Source: Locusta migratoria
Taxonomy: Eukaryota > Arthropoda > Insecta > Orthoptera > Acrididae
Direction of reading: 5' to 3'
Length of the DNA: 64,000 nucleotides
NCBI GenBank assembly: GCA_026315105.1
Contig: CM048750.1
Location: forward strand, 76,188,297-76,252,296
How positions within the stretch are numbered: the stretch's first letter is position 1; the number at the start of each line of letters is the position of its first letter. Position numbers and translations under genes: made by a program. Of this stretch, positions 29,056 to 40,334 are shown one piece after another. The notes below the pieces were generated by a model that ran no database searches, was not told the DNA's origin, and saw nothing but the letters and a program-made list of their open reading frames with translations.

Positions 29056-30135
29056 CTACTAGCAAACCCGGCAACGCTTCGCAGTAGCTAATGTGTTTGG
29101 CATATATACCCTAATCTCTTCTCTTCTTCTCCCTGTGTCTGTCCCTCTCTCCCTCCCCTATTCCTCTATTCTCCCATCTTCTCCTCCCACTACCTTCACA
29201 CCAATCCCTTTATCCCACACAATATCCCCTCCTCTCTGCGTTATATCATCCCCCATTTTTAAATCCATTTCATTCCCCCATTCTGTTTCTCCACTTTCCC
29301 CTCTCTCTGATCTTATTTTTTGTTATTGCAATTGAGACTCTGATTGGGAATAGAAGTCAAAATGGATGGGGAAATCAATTGGAAACGGGTTATTAGAGAG
29401 CTGCTCTATCTGTGAGGTTAGTACATTTAATGAGCGTACTGTCAATGGTTTTATTGTACGAACAGGTATGATAATAAATTTAAGCATAAAAACAACTTTT
29501 CTGTTTTACGTTAAAAATGTTGGGGAAAAAGAAAGCATAACCGCACATTTTTACAGCACAGATTAGCATGTTTTCCTCGCAGCATGCAGAATAGAAATGC
29601 TTTTTATAACACGTTTATATTTTCTTGAGAGTAGGATTGCGCTGTGCGGACGCCGACTGGAATTACGATGCCGCAATGGAGGCATTAAAAAAATAAACCA
29701 CGATCAGTACTCAATTTCTTTGCAACATCAAAAATACCATCTTTGCAACGCTCCAAAGATATGATCACCGCCAGTAACAACATGGAGGTAAGAATAATGC
29801 GGAGGGGTTTCTATCTAACCGCCTTTTCATGTTAAATCTGTCTGGCTGCTTTAACCTTGTGTGCATAGGCTTGTCGCTAGTTTTAGGAAGGATTTTGCAC
29901 TATAATGGTGAAGGAGCATTTTTACGAAGCGATCACACCCGTCTGGAAACGTACTTTGTTTTTCTCAAATTCTGATGTTTTCCGGTAGATTTTACCAAAA
30001 ATTTTCTTTCATACAAATCTTCCCCTGAGAATTACGAACAGAAAAAAGAAAAGACCAGCCAAATCGGTGAAGCCATTCTCAAGTGATGCGCTTTCATACA
30101 TGTGGCAATTGATTTTTATTAATATAGATATTTTG
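29056..30135. repeat. Unclassified dispersed repeat with pyrimidine tract
   Basis: It opens with ACTAGCAAACCCGGCAACGC, contains a 200-bp C/T tract (29109-29320), and ends near CAAATCGGTGAAGCCATTCTC and TTTTTATTAATATAGATA. The last part resembles the 'AAATCGGT(C/G)..GCCATTCTCAAGT' segment of the repeats at 36776 and 58610. No reliable ORF; class uncertain. Confidence 0.45.
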
Positions 30136-30411
30136 TAAAGGGTTGTTAATGATGATGGTTTAAACATAAGTTACATTATTTTACAGTCTTGGCTTCACTA
30201 TTAGTAGGCAACGCTTGTCTTTTATTGTTCAGTTTGCGAAGAGCTGTGACGTTTTTTTGAAAAGTCATATCCATAGCTACTAATGGCTTTTCAAGTAGTT
30301 AACCTACTCAACCTTCCTTTTAGGTAACGAAAAGATGTTGAGCTCCTCTACATGCACATACGCAAAAATTAGAGATCCCGAAATGTTTTATGCAAGTGAA
30401 TTCAGAAACAA

Positions 30412-30495
30412 CCACAAAAATGTCATAGCGGGATTCGAACCACCGACTCTATGGTTGTGATGCCAGAACGCTACCAAATGCGCTACAGCTACATA
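30412..30495 (-). mobile_element. tRNA-like SINE head
   Basis: On the minus strand GTAGCTGTAGCGCATTTGG and TCGGTGGTTCGAATCCCGC are an A box and B box in tRNA spacing. The acceptor stem does not pair, so it is not a working tRNA. Confidence 0.55.
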
Positions 30496-32879
30496 CGCTG
30501 CAACTACTTAAATTATTGGTACTTAATGTTCTTTCAAAACTTCAAAGTCGATTTCCTCGATACTTATATTCTACAATCCGATGCCCATGGCTTTTGTCGA
30601 AGCTCTTTCTACAACACACTTACGTTAATACGAATCTATTTCAGTGAAATGTGAAAATGAATATGCTTTCATCTGAGAGTCATTTGGGTTATTGGTTAAT
30701 ATATTTCTAAAGCAACGTAACTTCCCAGCTTTACTCGGGAGTGTCCATTCTTATGTAAGTCCATCTTCTTCCTTCCCCTTTGTCCATTGCCTTCTTCACC
30801 AACTTCATTTTCGTTTCCAAGCAGCTAAATCCTGATGACACCATGTCTCCTTAACAATGTGTGTAAAAGTAATATAATTTTGCAACGAATATTAGCAAAC
30901 TGTCTGCCAAGGTATTGTAAATACAGTTAGTAGTTAAGATGCAATAAATGAAAACTTTATTCGTGATGGGCGGTTTTTCCATAAATTGTTTATGACGTAA
31001 CATCGCCTGAACTATATGCCGTAATACGATACAGTGTCGAAGGTATATTCAGTAGTATACTTCATATTAAATGTATCACGAATACAATTAGTAGTTTAGA
31101 AGTAATAAATTGTAATGTCATGCCGAATGGCTTAGTTTTATCGCATGGACAGCAGTAGAGTAGTAATCGTTATACTTACTCCCATCGGTAATTTTACTGT
31201 GGTTGTCAGCGCCAAAAAGAATTGTCAAGCTAAATGCTTTTGTTCTCGTACTGAATCAACAAATAGTCGTTATTGACGCGTCGTATGTTGTAAAATTTTT
31301 TTGTGACTTCAATTATCTGTGACGTCACATCTCCTGAACTATTTTTTGTAGTGGTTCTCAAACCCACAGTAGTTGTGTGATAGTAAGGAATATATGCACC
31401 AAGTCCCTGAAATCGACTCAGTTTAGGTGGTGATGTGTAACACATACACATACGCAGATACGTACATAAGAACAAATATTACAAATTGATGGGTGCAAAG
31501 TCACTGGACTGAACAGATGCCGACAATTCTAATGAAAACCTTAAAATTTGTATTTCTTCTGCAGCAGCAGTTATTTTTTCTACTGTACGTCTTATATTTG
31601 TCATTTCAGTCACTGCTTTCCCTGTTATTCTGTTTCAGTTCATTACCGGTCATTGTCTGATTTCATTCATTTCTATAAGGATTTTGCAACTTACATACTT
31701 GGCACTTTTGCGTTACCGAATTTAGCCACCCATTTTAAAAGAAATATATTTCGGAAACATAAACCTCAGTAACTACTATATAATTTTACAGTTGCATTCT
31801 CAATGCGTATTATGTTCATCAAAATAGTTTTACTTGAAACTATGTATATTGACAAATTTCCAGTATTTTATACTGAGAATGTGACGTACACCAAACAAAC
31901 AACAATCTCTAGTAAGAAGCGTTACCATTAAAATTTCACAGCTAAATACTAAATAAAGAAAGATGCAGCAAACTGATATTGATATAGCTGTATATGCAAT
32001 CTGAAATAAGATTCTTAACAGCAGTTTCTCATTGTAGCTGTAGTGTTCGTCAGAATAAAATTCTGGTATATTTTCCGCGAGGGTTGGCGTTCAGTAATGC
32101 CTACAAGCGCCATTTACCCCGTCTGAGAGAAAGCTGTTATTTTCTAAGGAATAGGCCAGTACACGCAATCTCTCTTTTGCCGCCGTAGCTAACAAAAGCG
32201 AAACTCGGGCTTTATAATCCTTCCGTGTCTGCCGCACGCTCTTTCATCGTCACATTCGTTACAAAGTTTGAGCGGGAAAAGTTATCGTGCCTGTTCGTCA
32301 CAACTTTTCAAAATGTTTCATGAAGTCGTTAAAAGCACGAGGAGCTCCATGTTTTGAAGTTCCTTAAGTTAGACGAAAGTGTATTTTTTTTCTATATACG
32401 AGAATTACTTTAGACTTACTACCTATATTTTTTCCAGAAGAATTACGGATTTTTGATGAAAAATCTTACAAACCACCCTCTATTATTACACCCTTCTCCT
32501 ATTTTTCGATTCCTGTTACAAATGGCGCTGTAGAAAAGTTGTGTGTTACATAATACTAAAAATTTTCTTCTGATTACAGGATTGTGCCAAATTTTACTAC
32601 CTCCATCTTCCTAACTGATAATATTACACATTATCAGTAACAGGTCGTCCTTTGTGTTTGATACTTGGAGGAAGGATGAGCATTACATGTATACTGTTCA
32701 TGCCTGCACATGAATATCGCACCAGGAGTGATGTTTAAATGCTGACGAGTATTTTGTTGGAGATGTCTCGACATGGAAAACCGGTCTTACCTGTCGCTTA
32801 ACTGGGCAGGACGTTTATTATTTTATTGTAACGAGAAATATTATAGTTGACGATATATTTCAATAAATAATGTAAAGTA
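30496..32879. other. Long AT-rich stretch without identified elements
   Basis: No paired termini, RT/transposase motifs or convincing ORFs. The short GC-richer part near 32180-32260 (GCCGCCGTAGC, GCCGCACGC) is not distinctive. It could contain old decayed repeats or unique intergenic DNA. Confidence 0.45.
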
Positions 32880-33070
32880 GTTGTTGTAAACCAATTGGAC
32901 CAAATTGCTACGGTCATAAGTCCCTACACTCACAATCTACTTAAACTAACTTACACTAAGGACAACACACACGCACACACACACGCCCAAAGTAGGAATC
33001 GAACCTCCTGCGGGAACGGCCGCCCAGTCCGCAACATGGCACCATAGACCACGCGGCTACTCGGCTCGGA
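32880..33070 (-). mobile_element. SINE, Leu-like head subfamily
   Basis: Read on the minus strand: head CCGAGTAGCCGCGTGGTC, B box GAGGTTCGATTCC, a GTGTGTGCGTGTG stretch, and tail GGGACTTATGACCGTAGC...TTTGGTCC. The tail stem is GGAC/GTCC with a G-U pair, as in the copies at 48495 and 50690. Confidence 0.85.
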
Positions 33071-33535
33071 AGTGTGAAGTAGCATCCAACTACTTTCCAT
33101 AATGACATTTTACAAAGACGACTGTCAAATTATAAATTATTTAAACTTCTTGGCAGATTAAATATTCTGAGCTAGTTTGATACAGTTTCAAAGCTACAAT
33201 TTTTATTCAATGACAATAATTTTGAAATGAAACAGTCACTCAAAAGCTAATGTGAGCCAATTGAAGTGTTATTAAAACAGATGTTCTTGTGATTGAAGTA
33301 ACATATTATTAAGACTCGGCGGATGAAACATAAAAGCGCCATTTAGTGGACAAAGGACACTTACTGTAAAACGACAAAGTTTATTATAAACAGGTTTTCG
33401 TATAGAATGTGGATACATGGTGTACAATTCTCTGCTTAATCGTTGCCTAAGATGCTTAGTTTATCTAGCAGATGTTTCTCCTTTCTGAAACCATAAAATA
33501 CAATAGTACCAGTAACAATATTTTAAGTCGTTGTT
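33071..33535. other. No recognisable feature
   Basis: AT-rich, nothing assignable. Confidence 0.4.
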
Positions 33536-34183
33536 CTTGTTGTGCTCTTCAGTCCGGAGACTGGTCTAATCCAGCTCTCCACCCTACTCTATGCAGAGCA
33601 GGACTCTTCATCTCATAAGAACGGCAACCCTGCTTGATATATTCGTCTTTTGGTCTCCCTTTGCCATCCCCCCCCAAAAAAAAAAAGCTAGATTCACAAT
33701 TACTTGATGTTTAAGAAAATGTTCTACCAACCGATCCCTTCTTTTAATCAAGGTATGTCAAAAATTCCTTTTCTCCCTTTTCAGTACCTCTTCATTAGCT
33801 ACGTGATCTACCCATCTAATCTTCAACAATCTTCTGTAGTAGCACATTTCAAAAGCCATTATCGTCTTCCTGTCTAAACTATTTAACGTGAAGTTTCACT
33901 CCCGTACAAGGCCACACTCTACACAAATGCCTTCAGAAATGACTCCCTTACACTTAAAATGAGATCTAGTGTTAACATATATCTCTTTATCAAAAACGCT
34001 TTTCTTTCCACTGCCGTTCTGCATTTTATATCCTCTATAATGCGAACATCATCTGTTATTTTACTGCGCAAGTAACAACTCATCTACCACTTTTATTGTT
34101 TTGTCACTTAATATAACTCCTTCAGCATCGTTTGATTTTCTCTTGTTAATGTCTTGCTCTTTTTAACGTTAATCGTAAAAAAA

Positions 34184-34557
34184 AGTTCAAATGTTTGTAA
34201 AGCTTATAGGACTTAACTGCGGGGTCATAAGTCCCCGCCGGCCGCGGTGGCCGAGGAGACTGAGGCGCTCCAGTCACGGTCTGCACGGCCACTACGGTCG
34301 GGGGTTCGAATCCCCCCTCGGGCATGGATATTTGTGCCGTCCTTAGTTAGTTCACAAGTAGTTTGTAAGTTTAGGGACTGGTGACCCCGTAGTTAAGTCC
34401 CATAAACTATACAAACATTTGAACATTTTGAACATAAGTCCCTAAACTTACAAACTACTTCTGAACTAACTTATACTACAGACAACACAAACATCCATGC
34501 TCGAGGGAGGATTCGAACCTCCGACGCGGGAGGCCGCGTGATTCGCAACGTGGCGCT
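34184..34557 (-). mobile_element. SINE, outer member of a nested pair
   Basis: The minus-strand tail (AAAGTTCAAATGTTTG) lies at 34184-34235 and the rest (CCCTAAACTTACAAAC to GTGGCGCTCCAGACTG) at 34436-34557, separated by an inner plus-strand SINE. It sits inside the RTE element; flanks GATAAAC and GATTAACG on the RTE strand suggest a decayed duplication. Confidence 0.85.
34236..34431 (+). mobile_element. SINE, inner member of a nested pair
   Basis: Full-length copy from CGCCGGCCGCGGTGGCC to ACATTTGAACATTTTGAA. The duplicated CATAAGTCCC belongs to the outer SINE tail on both sides. Order of events: RTE, outer SINE, inner SINE. Confidence 0.9.
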
Positions 34558-35420
34558 CCAGACTGTTTATCTTATACTCTCCTTTCAACACACTGTCTAT
34601 TCCGTTCAATTGCTCTTCCAGGTCCTCTGCTTTCTCTGACAGAATTAAATTGTCATCAGCAAAAGGCAATGTTTCTATTTCTTCACCCTGAACTTTAAGC
34701 CCTTCCCCAATTTCTCTTTTTTCCTTGCTCTGTCTTACCATTACAAAATCTATTGGTATCTTCTGGTGTCTCCTGGGTCTCTTCCACGTATACCACATTC
34801 TTTCATGATTCTTGAACCAAGTTCTTATTAACATTAAATTATGTTCCGTACACAATTCTACCAGGCGTCTTTCTCTTTCATTACTTTTCCCCATTCAGTA
34901 CTCACTATTTTTCCTTGTCTTCCTTTTCCTACTACAGAATTCCAGTCTTCCATCACAATTAAGTTCTCCTATCCCTTAAATATCTGAATAATTTACTTTA
35001 CTCCTCATACATTTCTTCGATCTCCTCATCATCGGCAGAGCTAGTTGCATATAAAGCTGTACTACTGTGGTCGGTGTTGGCTTCGTATCTATCTTGACTA
35101 CGATAATGTGATTACCGTACTACTAATAGTAGTTTACCCGCGTTCCTATTTTGTTATTCATTATTAGACCTACCCATGAATAGTCCTGTTCCTCTTTACA
35201 CCAAACTTCACTAATCCCTACTATAACTGCAACCTATCCATTTCAGTTTTTAAATTCTCCAAGTTCTCTACCCGATTAAGGGATCTAACATTCCACGTTA
35301 CGATCCGTAGAATGCCAGTGTGGTCTTTCCTGATGATATCCTCTTGAGTCGTCCCCGCCCGGAGATTCAAATGGGGGACTATTTTACGTTCGGAATATTT
35401 TACCCGAGATGATGTCATAC
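34466..35420 (-). pseudogene. RTE endonuclease fused by deletion to RT end
   Basis: From 35418 downward: RIVTWNVRSLNRVENLENLK (endonuclease N-terminus), VGISEVWCKEEQ in another frame, then 34894-34466 with RRLVELCTEHNLMLIRTWF and MWYTWKRPRRHQKIPIDFVM (endonuclease C-terminal motifs). Within the same frame, GEEIETLPFADDNLILSEKA follows, the RT catalytic FADD block. About 500 residues of RT are absent between them, so an internal deletion made a chimeric frame. Confidence 0.75.
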
Positions 35421-35689
35421 AGTAGAGCTACATGTTCTCGGGAAAAGTAACAGCTGTAGTTTCCCCTTGCTTTCAGCCACAGTAACTGTATGGCAAAGCC
35501 ACATTAGCTGATGTTCCAAGGCTATGTCAGTCAATTATCCAGATTGCAACTACTGAAAAGGATGCTGCCGCTCTTCAGGAACCACACGTTTGTCTAGCCT
35601 CTCCACAGAGACCCCTCCGTTGTCGTTGTACCTACGGTACAGCAATCTGAATCGCTGAGGCACGTAAGCCGACACACCTCGGCAATGTC

Positions 35690-36199
35690 TGTATTTCATA
35701 GGGTATATTGGGAGAATTTTAGGAAGATTCGTCTGTAATGGAGGCCTCGTATTAAACGCTTGTACGACGCCGTCTTGCTTCAGAGTTCGTGATTCCCACC
35801 AGATCGTCAGATCGGTGTAAAAGAGGACATAGAGGCAGTTCAGAAGCGGGTGGTTATGTTTGTAACGGGTAGATTAAGCTTTGCGCTAGTGTTACTGAAA
35901 TGCTTCGGGAATGCAAGTGGGAGTCACTGGACGGAAGGCGACGTTTTTTCCGATAAACACTGCTGAAGAAATTTAGTAGGCCGGATTTTGAGGCGGACTG
36001 TAGTAAGATTCTACTGCCACCAACTTACATTTCGCATAAAGACCACAAAGATAACATCAGAGAGAGAAGGGCTCGTACGGATACATACATTGTTGTATAT
36101 GGGATTGAAACAGGAAAGCAAGTAACTAGTACTGATATTGGGTACCCTCAGTCAGGTATCTTTGGGCGGATTGCGGAGTATTGATGTATATGTAGAAAT
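35690..36199 (+). mobile_element. LINE family B 3' fragment
   Basis: It runs from TTGGGAGAATTTTAGGAAG (the IGRILGR motif) through AGAGGACATAGAGGCAGTTC (KEDIEAVQ) to the 3' terminus GCGGAGTATTGATGTATATG. Frames are broken. The fragment shares its 3' end with copies at 44020 and 62661. Confidence 0.8.
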
Positions 36200-36568
36200 T
36201 AAAGAACTCGGTGAGTTTTAGGATCGGGGAAAAATAGGCGTAACGCAAAAAGAAGTAATTTCAGATAGTATAAAATTAGCAGTTTCTGTTTTAACTAGTC
36301 ATGAAAAGCATAAGTTTATTTGCAACGAGAAACTCTAGAATTGAAGTTTGTTAGATCAGGATGTCTCGTATTCAGTATAACCGGTAGGGGACAAAGTGTT
36401 TTTCGTGTCAAGAAACGAAGCACCTCACCCTGCAGCAGCCTGTTTGATTTCTACGTGTCGCAGCTCCACCAGTATTGTACCCAGGACCAGTGGTTTAAGT
36501 GGGTACCGTGGTAGGTGTACCCATTCCAAAAGTTCAGAGAAGGTAAAATACCCATTCTTGAATTGAAG
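36200..36568. other. No recognisable feature
   Basis: Nothing assignable between the LINE tail and the Tc1 end. Confidence 0.4.
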
Positions 36569-36752
36569 AAATACACTCCTGGCCATTAAAATTGCTACAC
36601 CACGAAGATGATGTGCTACAGACGCGAAATTTAACCTATAGGAAAAAGATTCTGTGATATGCAAATGATTATCTTACCAGAGCATCCACACAAGGCGCCG
36701 GTGGCGACACTAACGACGTGCTGAAATGAGGAAAGTTTCCAACATATTTCTG
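36569..36752 (+). mobile_element. 5' end of a second Tc1 copy
   Basis: TACACTCCTGGCCATTAAAA begins a 185-bp match to the inverted 5' terminus at 24060-24244 (CACCACGAAGATGATGTGC, ATGCAAATGATTATC, GAGGAAAGTTTCCAAC). The element is cut at about 36752. Confidence 0.85.
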
Positions 36753-36775
36753 CAGGGTGCACCATTCAAACATTT

Positions 36776-37749
36776 ATCCTCATAGTTTAAAAATCATATG
36801 TGCAAAAAAATCATAAATATTGGAACAAAACTATGCATTTTGTAAAATACCGTAAGTTCAGTACCCTCCATCACGCACCGAACGAAATTTTATACATATA
36901 GTGACATTCCTCTTGTTTTTAGGTAGAATGTGCAAAATTGCATCAATATCTGAATAGAACTTTAGATTTTTAGGAAATAGAAACGTCGGGTCGCATTGAA
37001 AAACGTACTTTGTTGTCCTTAAATATTCTAGTTTTACTTCGTACAACCCTTGTTCTAAGAATAACGAAAACAAGAAAAAAAGGATCTGTGAAATCGGTCT
37101 AGCCATTCTCAAGTTATGGCGCGACCAAGGTATTTAGGAATCCGTTTTTACGTTGCAAAGTACCCTCCCACATGCACCGTATGAAACTTAAGGAAGACGG
37201 TGACCTTCCTCATATTTGGAAGGTCTAGCATGCGAAATTTCGTGAAAATCGTAATGAAACTGTAGACTTCGTGAGTCTGTAGGAGAAGTATGCTCCACCA
37301 TGTACGTGTCACAAAATACCTCCTTAGCTGACGTTTTCTACCTATAAACTACATTACTCCCAAAGTTGAGATTCATTGGTGAAGTAGGTTTCGAGATTTC
37401 GTGTTTAGTCAGCCAGTGAGTGAGTGTCCTTTCGCTTTCTTATAGATAGAGATAAAAATATATTGTTTAATTTTTGATGCAAGAGAATTAAGGGAGATTT
37501 GCAGATAAAAATAAATTATAACGTGCAAATCCGTAATGCTAACTTCATTTGATACAAGGCCATAGCTAATTCGACAGTTTTACGGCATCTACAGTGAAAC
37601 TGTTCTGAGCGGTACACTTCTTTTCATCATTTAGTGTGTGTGTGTGTTTGGGGGAAGGGGGGTGGTAGCAGTGACAAAACGCTTCATAAACGTTCGAAAT
37701 TTTCCAATAACTGATGCATAAATCTGGGTATTCTCACGCTGTGTGTCGT

Positions 37750-37784
<35 letters not shown>

Positions 37785-37900
37785 GTCAGGAACCTTTGTG
37801 GGCGTACGGTGAACGGTTCACCAAAATTTCATTGCAAAATAAAAAATGGTCTATGATCACATAGAAGAAATAGAGACAAACATTGTTTTATATATAGATA
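36776..37900 (+). repeat. 1.1-kb non-coding repeat, copy 1 of an inverted pair
   Basis: Motifs in order: CATATGTGCAAAAA, TACCCTCCATCACGCACC, CATTGAAAAACGTACTTTG, GAAATCGGTCTAGCCATTC, GGCGCGACCAAGGTATTTAG, TTTCGAGATTTCGTGTTTAG, and later CCAATAACTGATGCATAAATC. The same motifs occur in reverse order and orientation at 58610-59740. No ORF is shared. The class is unknown. Confidence 0.75.
37752..37783. repeat. Poly(T) tract of about 31
   Basis: A pure T run inside the 1.1-kb repeat. The inverted partner has instead a short AAAAACAAAAG at the equivalent place (about 58695), so the run expanded in this copy only. Confidence 0.8.
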
Positions 37901-38460
37901 TTCAAGAAATATGTACCTAGAAATTTTCTTGTATTACAATGCAACGATGCATTTTGGGTGGGGGGAGGGGTGGCGGCAACTATTGGACAAGTACCTACTC
38001 TTAAAAAATATGAACCGCCGGGCTGACTGTACAGCTTTGTGCGCCTTCAATACGTGTTGGCTGGAAGGAGCAGGACTCGTTGGTGTCGCAACGCGTCGAC
38101 CATGCGGGAGTCTAAATAGCCCCTCGGTCAAGGAGAGCGGCTCATCCGAAACGGTGCGTCACTTAACGACGCTGCCGAGAAAAGGAGACGAGGAAGACGT
38201 GCCAGGCGGACGCCTGTGCCCACGCAGCTACCGACAAGAGCTGGGCAGGGCACGAAGGCAACGCCGCCGGCGAGAGGGCTTTAGTTCTAATCCTGGCTAA
38301 CTGGAAGGTTGCTGTGTGTTGCATGAAACACCTTGGCGAGTGTACACAATCAATCAGGAGGTACAGAAAGGGAGAGTCGTAATTACTTGAATTGCGTCAT
38401 GTTCTAAATGACTTCGGCTGCAAATATAAATAAGACTAGGTGAAAACCCTGCGTTGCTAG
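37901..38460. other. GC-richer non-coding stretch
   Basis: An open frame of 129 codons (37911-38300) has no recognisable domain and biased composition, so I do not call it. Near 38430-38450 lies a CCCTGCGTTGCTAGGG phrase resembling, in reverse, the CCCGGCAACGC start of the 29056 repeat. Confidence 0.35.
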
Positions 38461-38557
38461 GGTATTTATTTATTTATTCAAGCCTTGAGTTAGTACTTCT
38501 CCTATTGCCTCTCTCCCTGCTCATCATCTTTTTTCCGAAAAACAAGTTGTATTTATC

Positions 38558-38563
<6 letters not shown>

Positions 38564-38594
<31 letters not shown>
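38564..38594. repeat. (CA)n microsatellite abutting palindrome B
   Basis: About 15 CA repeats ending exactly where the palindrome starts. Confidence 0.9.
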
Positions 38595-38597
<3 letters not shown>

Positions 38598-39251
38598 GTG
38601 TTTCACTAAGTGTGTTTGCCTCTGTAACTTATAAAATAATAGGTAACGGAAAATTTGAATGCGGTAGGTCAACACAAGAAATGTTACACTTTCTGCGTAG
38701 CTATGAACATAGTTAATTGTATCATTTTCCAAAGAATTACACCACAAAGATATAATTATTTAAATGGAACAATAGTTTTTTCTATGTGTATTGGATTCGT
38801 TGAAACCAGCTGCGTCCAAATCAATTTAAACTGCATTCCTATCACTGTTAGTTTGGGAGCTACAACCCTTTAAAGTTCCGGGGGCGGAGGCTGGCCGAGT
38901 GGCTATCCCCTGGGGCACGGCCCACTATCTCATGACCACCAGCCAGTCAGCAACGCTGTCGTGGCCTCCGCCCCCTAAACTTTGAAGGGTTGTAGCTCCC
39001 AAACTAACAGTGATAGGAATGCAGTTTAAATTTATTTGGACGCAGCTGGTTTCAACAAATCCAATGCACGACAGGAAAACTATTGTTCCATTTAAAAAAA
39101 TATATCTTTGTGCTGTAACTCTTTGGAAAATGATATAATTAACCATGTTCATAGCTCCGCAGAAAGTGTAACATTTCTTGTGTTGACTTACCGCAGTAAA
39201 ATTTCCCGTCACCTATTATTTTATAAGTTACAGAGGCAAACACAGTGAAGC

Positions 39252-39255
<4 letters not shown>
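38595..39255. mobile_element. Palindromic element B with GC-rich core
   Basis: Two arms of about 290 bp are reverse complements with roughly 93% identity by eye (for example GCATTCCTATCACTGTTAG in both). The termini are CAGGGTGTTTCACT and its inverse AGTGAAGCACCCC. The centre (38901-38952) is not palindromic and contains CCTGGGGCACGGCCCAC. Microsatellites on both sides hide any duplication. The two ORFs of similar sequence on opposite strands are arm shadows. Confidence 0.85.
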
Positions 39256-39256
<1 letters not shown>

Positions 39257-39311
<55 letters not shown>

Positions 39312-39318
39312 ATCTCTA

Positions 39319-39350
<32 letters not shown>
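39257..39350. repeat. Compound (CT)n-(CTAT)n-(TA)n microsatellite
   Basis: A simple-sequence bridge between palindrome B and the perfect palindrome at 39351. Confidence 0.92.
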
Positions 39351-39353
<3 letters not shown>

Positions 39354-39935
39354 TAAAATAAAGATTTTTGACTTACCTAAAGTACAGGCTGGTCGATAGG
39401 AACACTAAACACACACAAAAACACACAACCATTCGAGCTTTCGCCACCAGTGGTGGCTTCTTCGGGAAAAAGAGGGAGGAAGGAGAGGAGAAAGGGAAGG
39501 ATACGGGTTTTAAGGAAGTGGAAAAGGAGCCATTCCAATCCCAGGAGTGGAAGGACTTACCTTAGGGGACAAAAAGGAAGGTAAACAAATACACACACAC
39601 TCACACATATCCACATCCAAACACACTTAGGCAGACATGTCTGCAAAATGTCTGCCTAAGTGTGTTTGGATGTGGATATGTGTGAGTGTGTGTGTATTTG
39701 TTTACCTTCCTTTTTGTCCCCTAAGGTAAGTCCTTCCACTCCTGGGATTGGAATGGCTCCTTTTCCACTTCCTTAAAACCCGTATCCTTCCCTTTCTCCT
39801 CTCCTTCCTCCCTCTTTTTCCCGAAGAAGCCACCACTGGTGGCGAAAGCTCGAATGGTTGTGTGTTTTTGTGTGTGTTTAGTGTTCCTATCGACCAGCCT
39901 GTACTTTAGGTAAGTCAAAAATCTTTATTTTATAC
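39351..39935. repeat. Near-perfect giant palindrome, 288-bp arms, 9-nt loop
   Basis: The left arm 39351-39638 and the right arm 39648-39935 appear identical as reverse complements throughout, and the 66-codon ORFs they contain translate identically from opposite strands. The loop is GTCTGCAAA. Arm motifs include GGTCGATAGGAACACT, CATTCGAGCTTTCGCCACC and CAATCCCAGGAGTGGAAGG. I recognise this as an arthropod-wide repeat usually present in single orientation. The identical arms imply very recent formation, or a fold-back artefact of sequencing. Confidence 0.93.
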
Positions 39936-39959
39936 CATTTTCCTACCTGGAAGGTCTCC

Positions 39960-39962
<3 letters not shown>

Positions 39963-40001
<39 letters not shown>
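39963..40001. repeat. (TA)n microsatellite
   Basis: About 19 TA repeats just outside the giant palindrome, mirroring the TA run on its left. Confidence 0.92.
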
Positions 40002-40005
<4 letters not shown>

Positions 40006-40334
40006 TGTTTGTGCCTATATTTCACTCTGCAGCCAAACCTACACATCGCAAACGAATAGTGTTTGTATGCGGTAGTAGGTATCAGTCTCCCATTGTGCCC
40101 TACGGTAGTAGAGGGTTGATAACGATAAGGGGGTGGAAGATATGCGAGTTGAAAAATACTGCAGGAGGGAAAAATCATGTTAACTCTACATTTATCATGT
40201 TTTTCTCTTAGTAAGTGTACTAAAATCTAATAAAATGTTATTTGACTTCCAACCGCGCCTTATGGTCGAAACAAGGCGATCTTTTGACAAATCTCTACTT
40301 GACCATTCTCCAGTATAATTTCGTAGGCTTCTGC

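Larger units (their letters stand above)
33538..35460 (-). mobile_element. RTE-type LINE with internal deletion
   Basis: On the minus strand the 5' side (35418 downward) encodes an endonuclease, which passes directly into the FADD-containing end of the RT (34466-34894). Two nested SINEs follow, then the post-RT C-terminal region, ending in the RTE 3' signature CTCCGGACTGAAGA with a CAACAA tail near 33540. The RT core is missing. It matches RTE fragments at 45038 and 56510. Confidence 0.82.

Noticed and set aside
29093..29335. Ser/Pro-rich ORF of 80 codons (also 53251-53571)
   Set aside because: Low-complexity translation of pyrimidine tracts.
37911..38300. 129-codon ORF
   Set aside because: Arg/Gly-rich translation of GC-rich DNA without motif, with an overlapping frame on the other strand; no support for a gene.
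38655..39212. Two similar ORFs (72 and 95 codons) on opposite strands
   Set aside because: Shadows in the arms of palindrome B; no domain and both include the GC-rich core region.
39368..39918. Two identical 66-codon ORFs on opposite strands
   Set aside because: They are the two arms of a palindrome read from each side; identity reflects DNA symmetry and not a duplicated gene.
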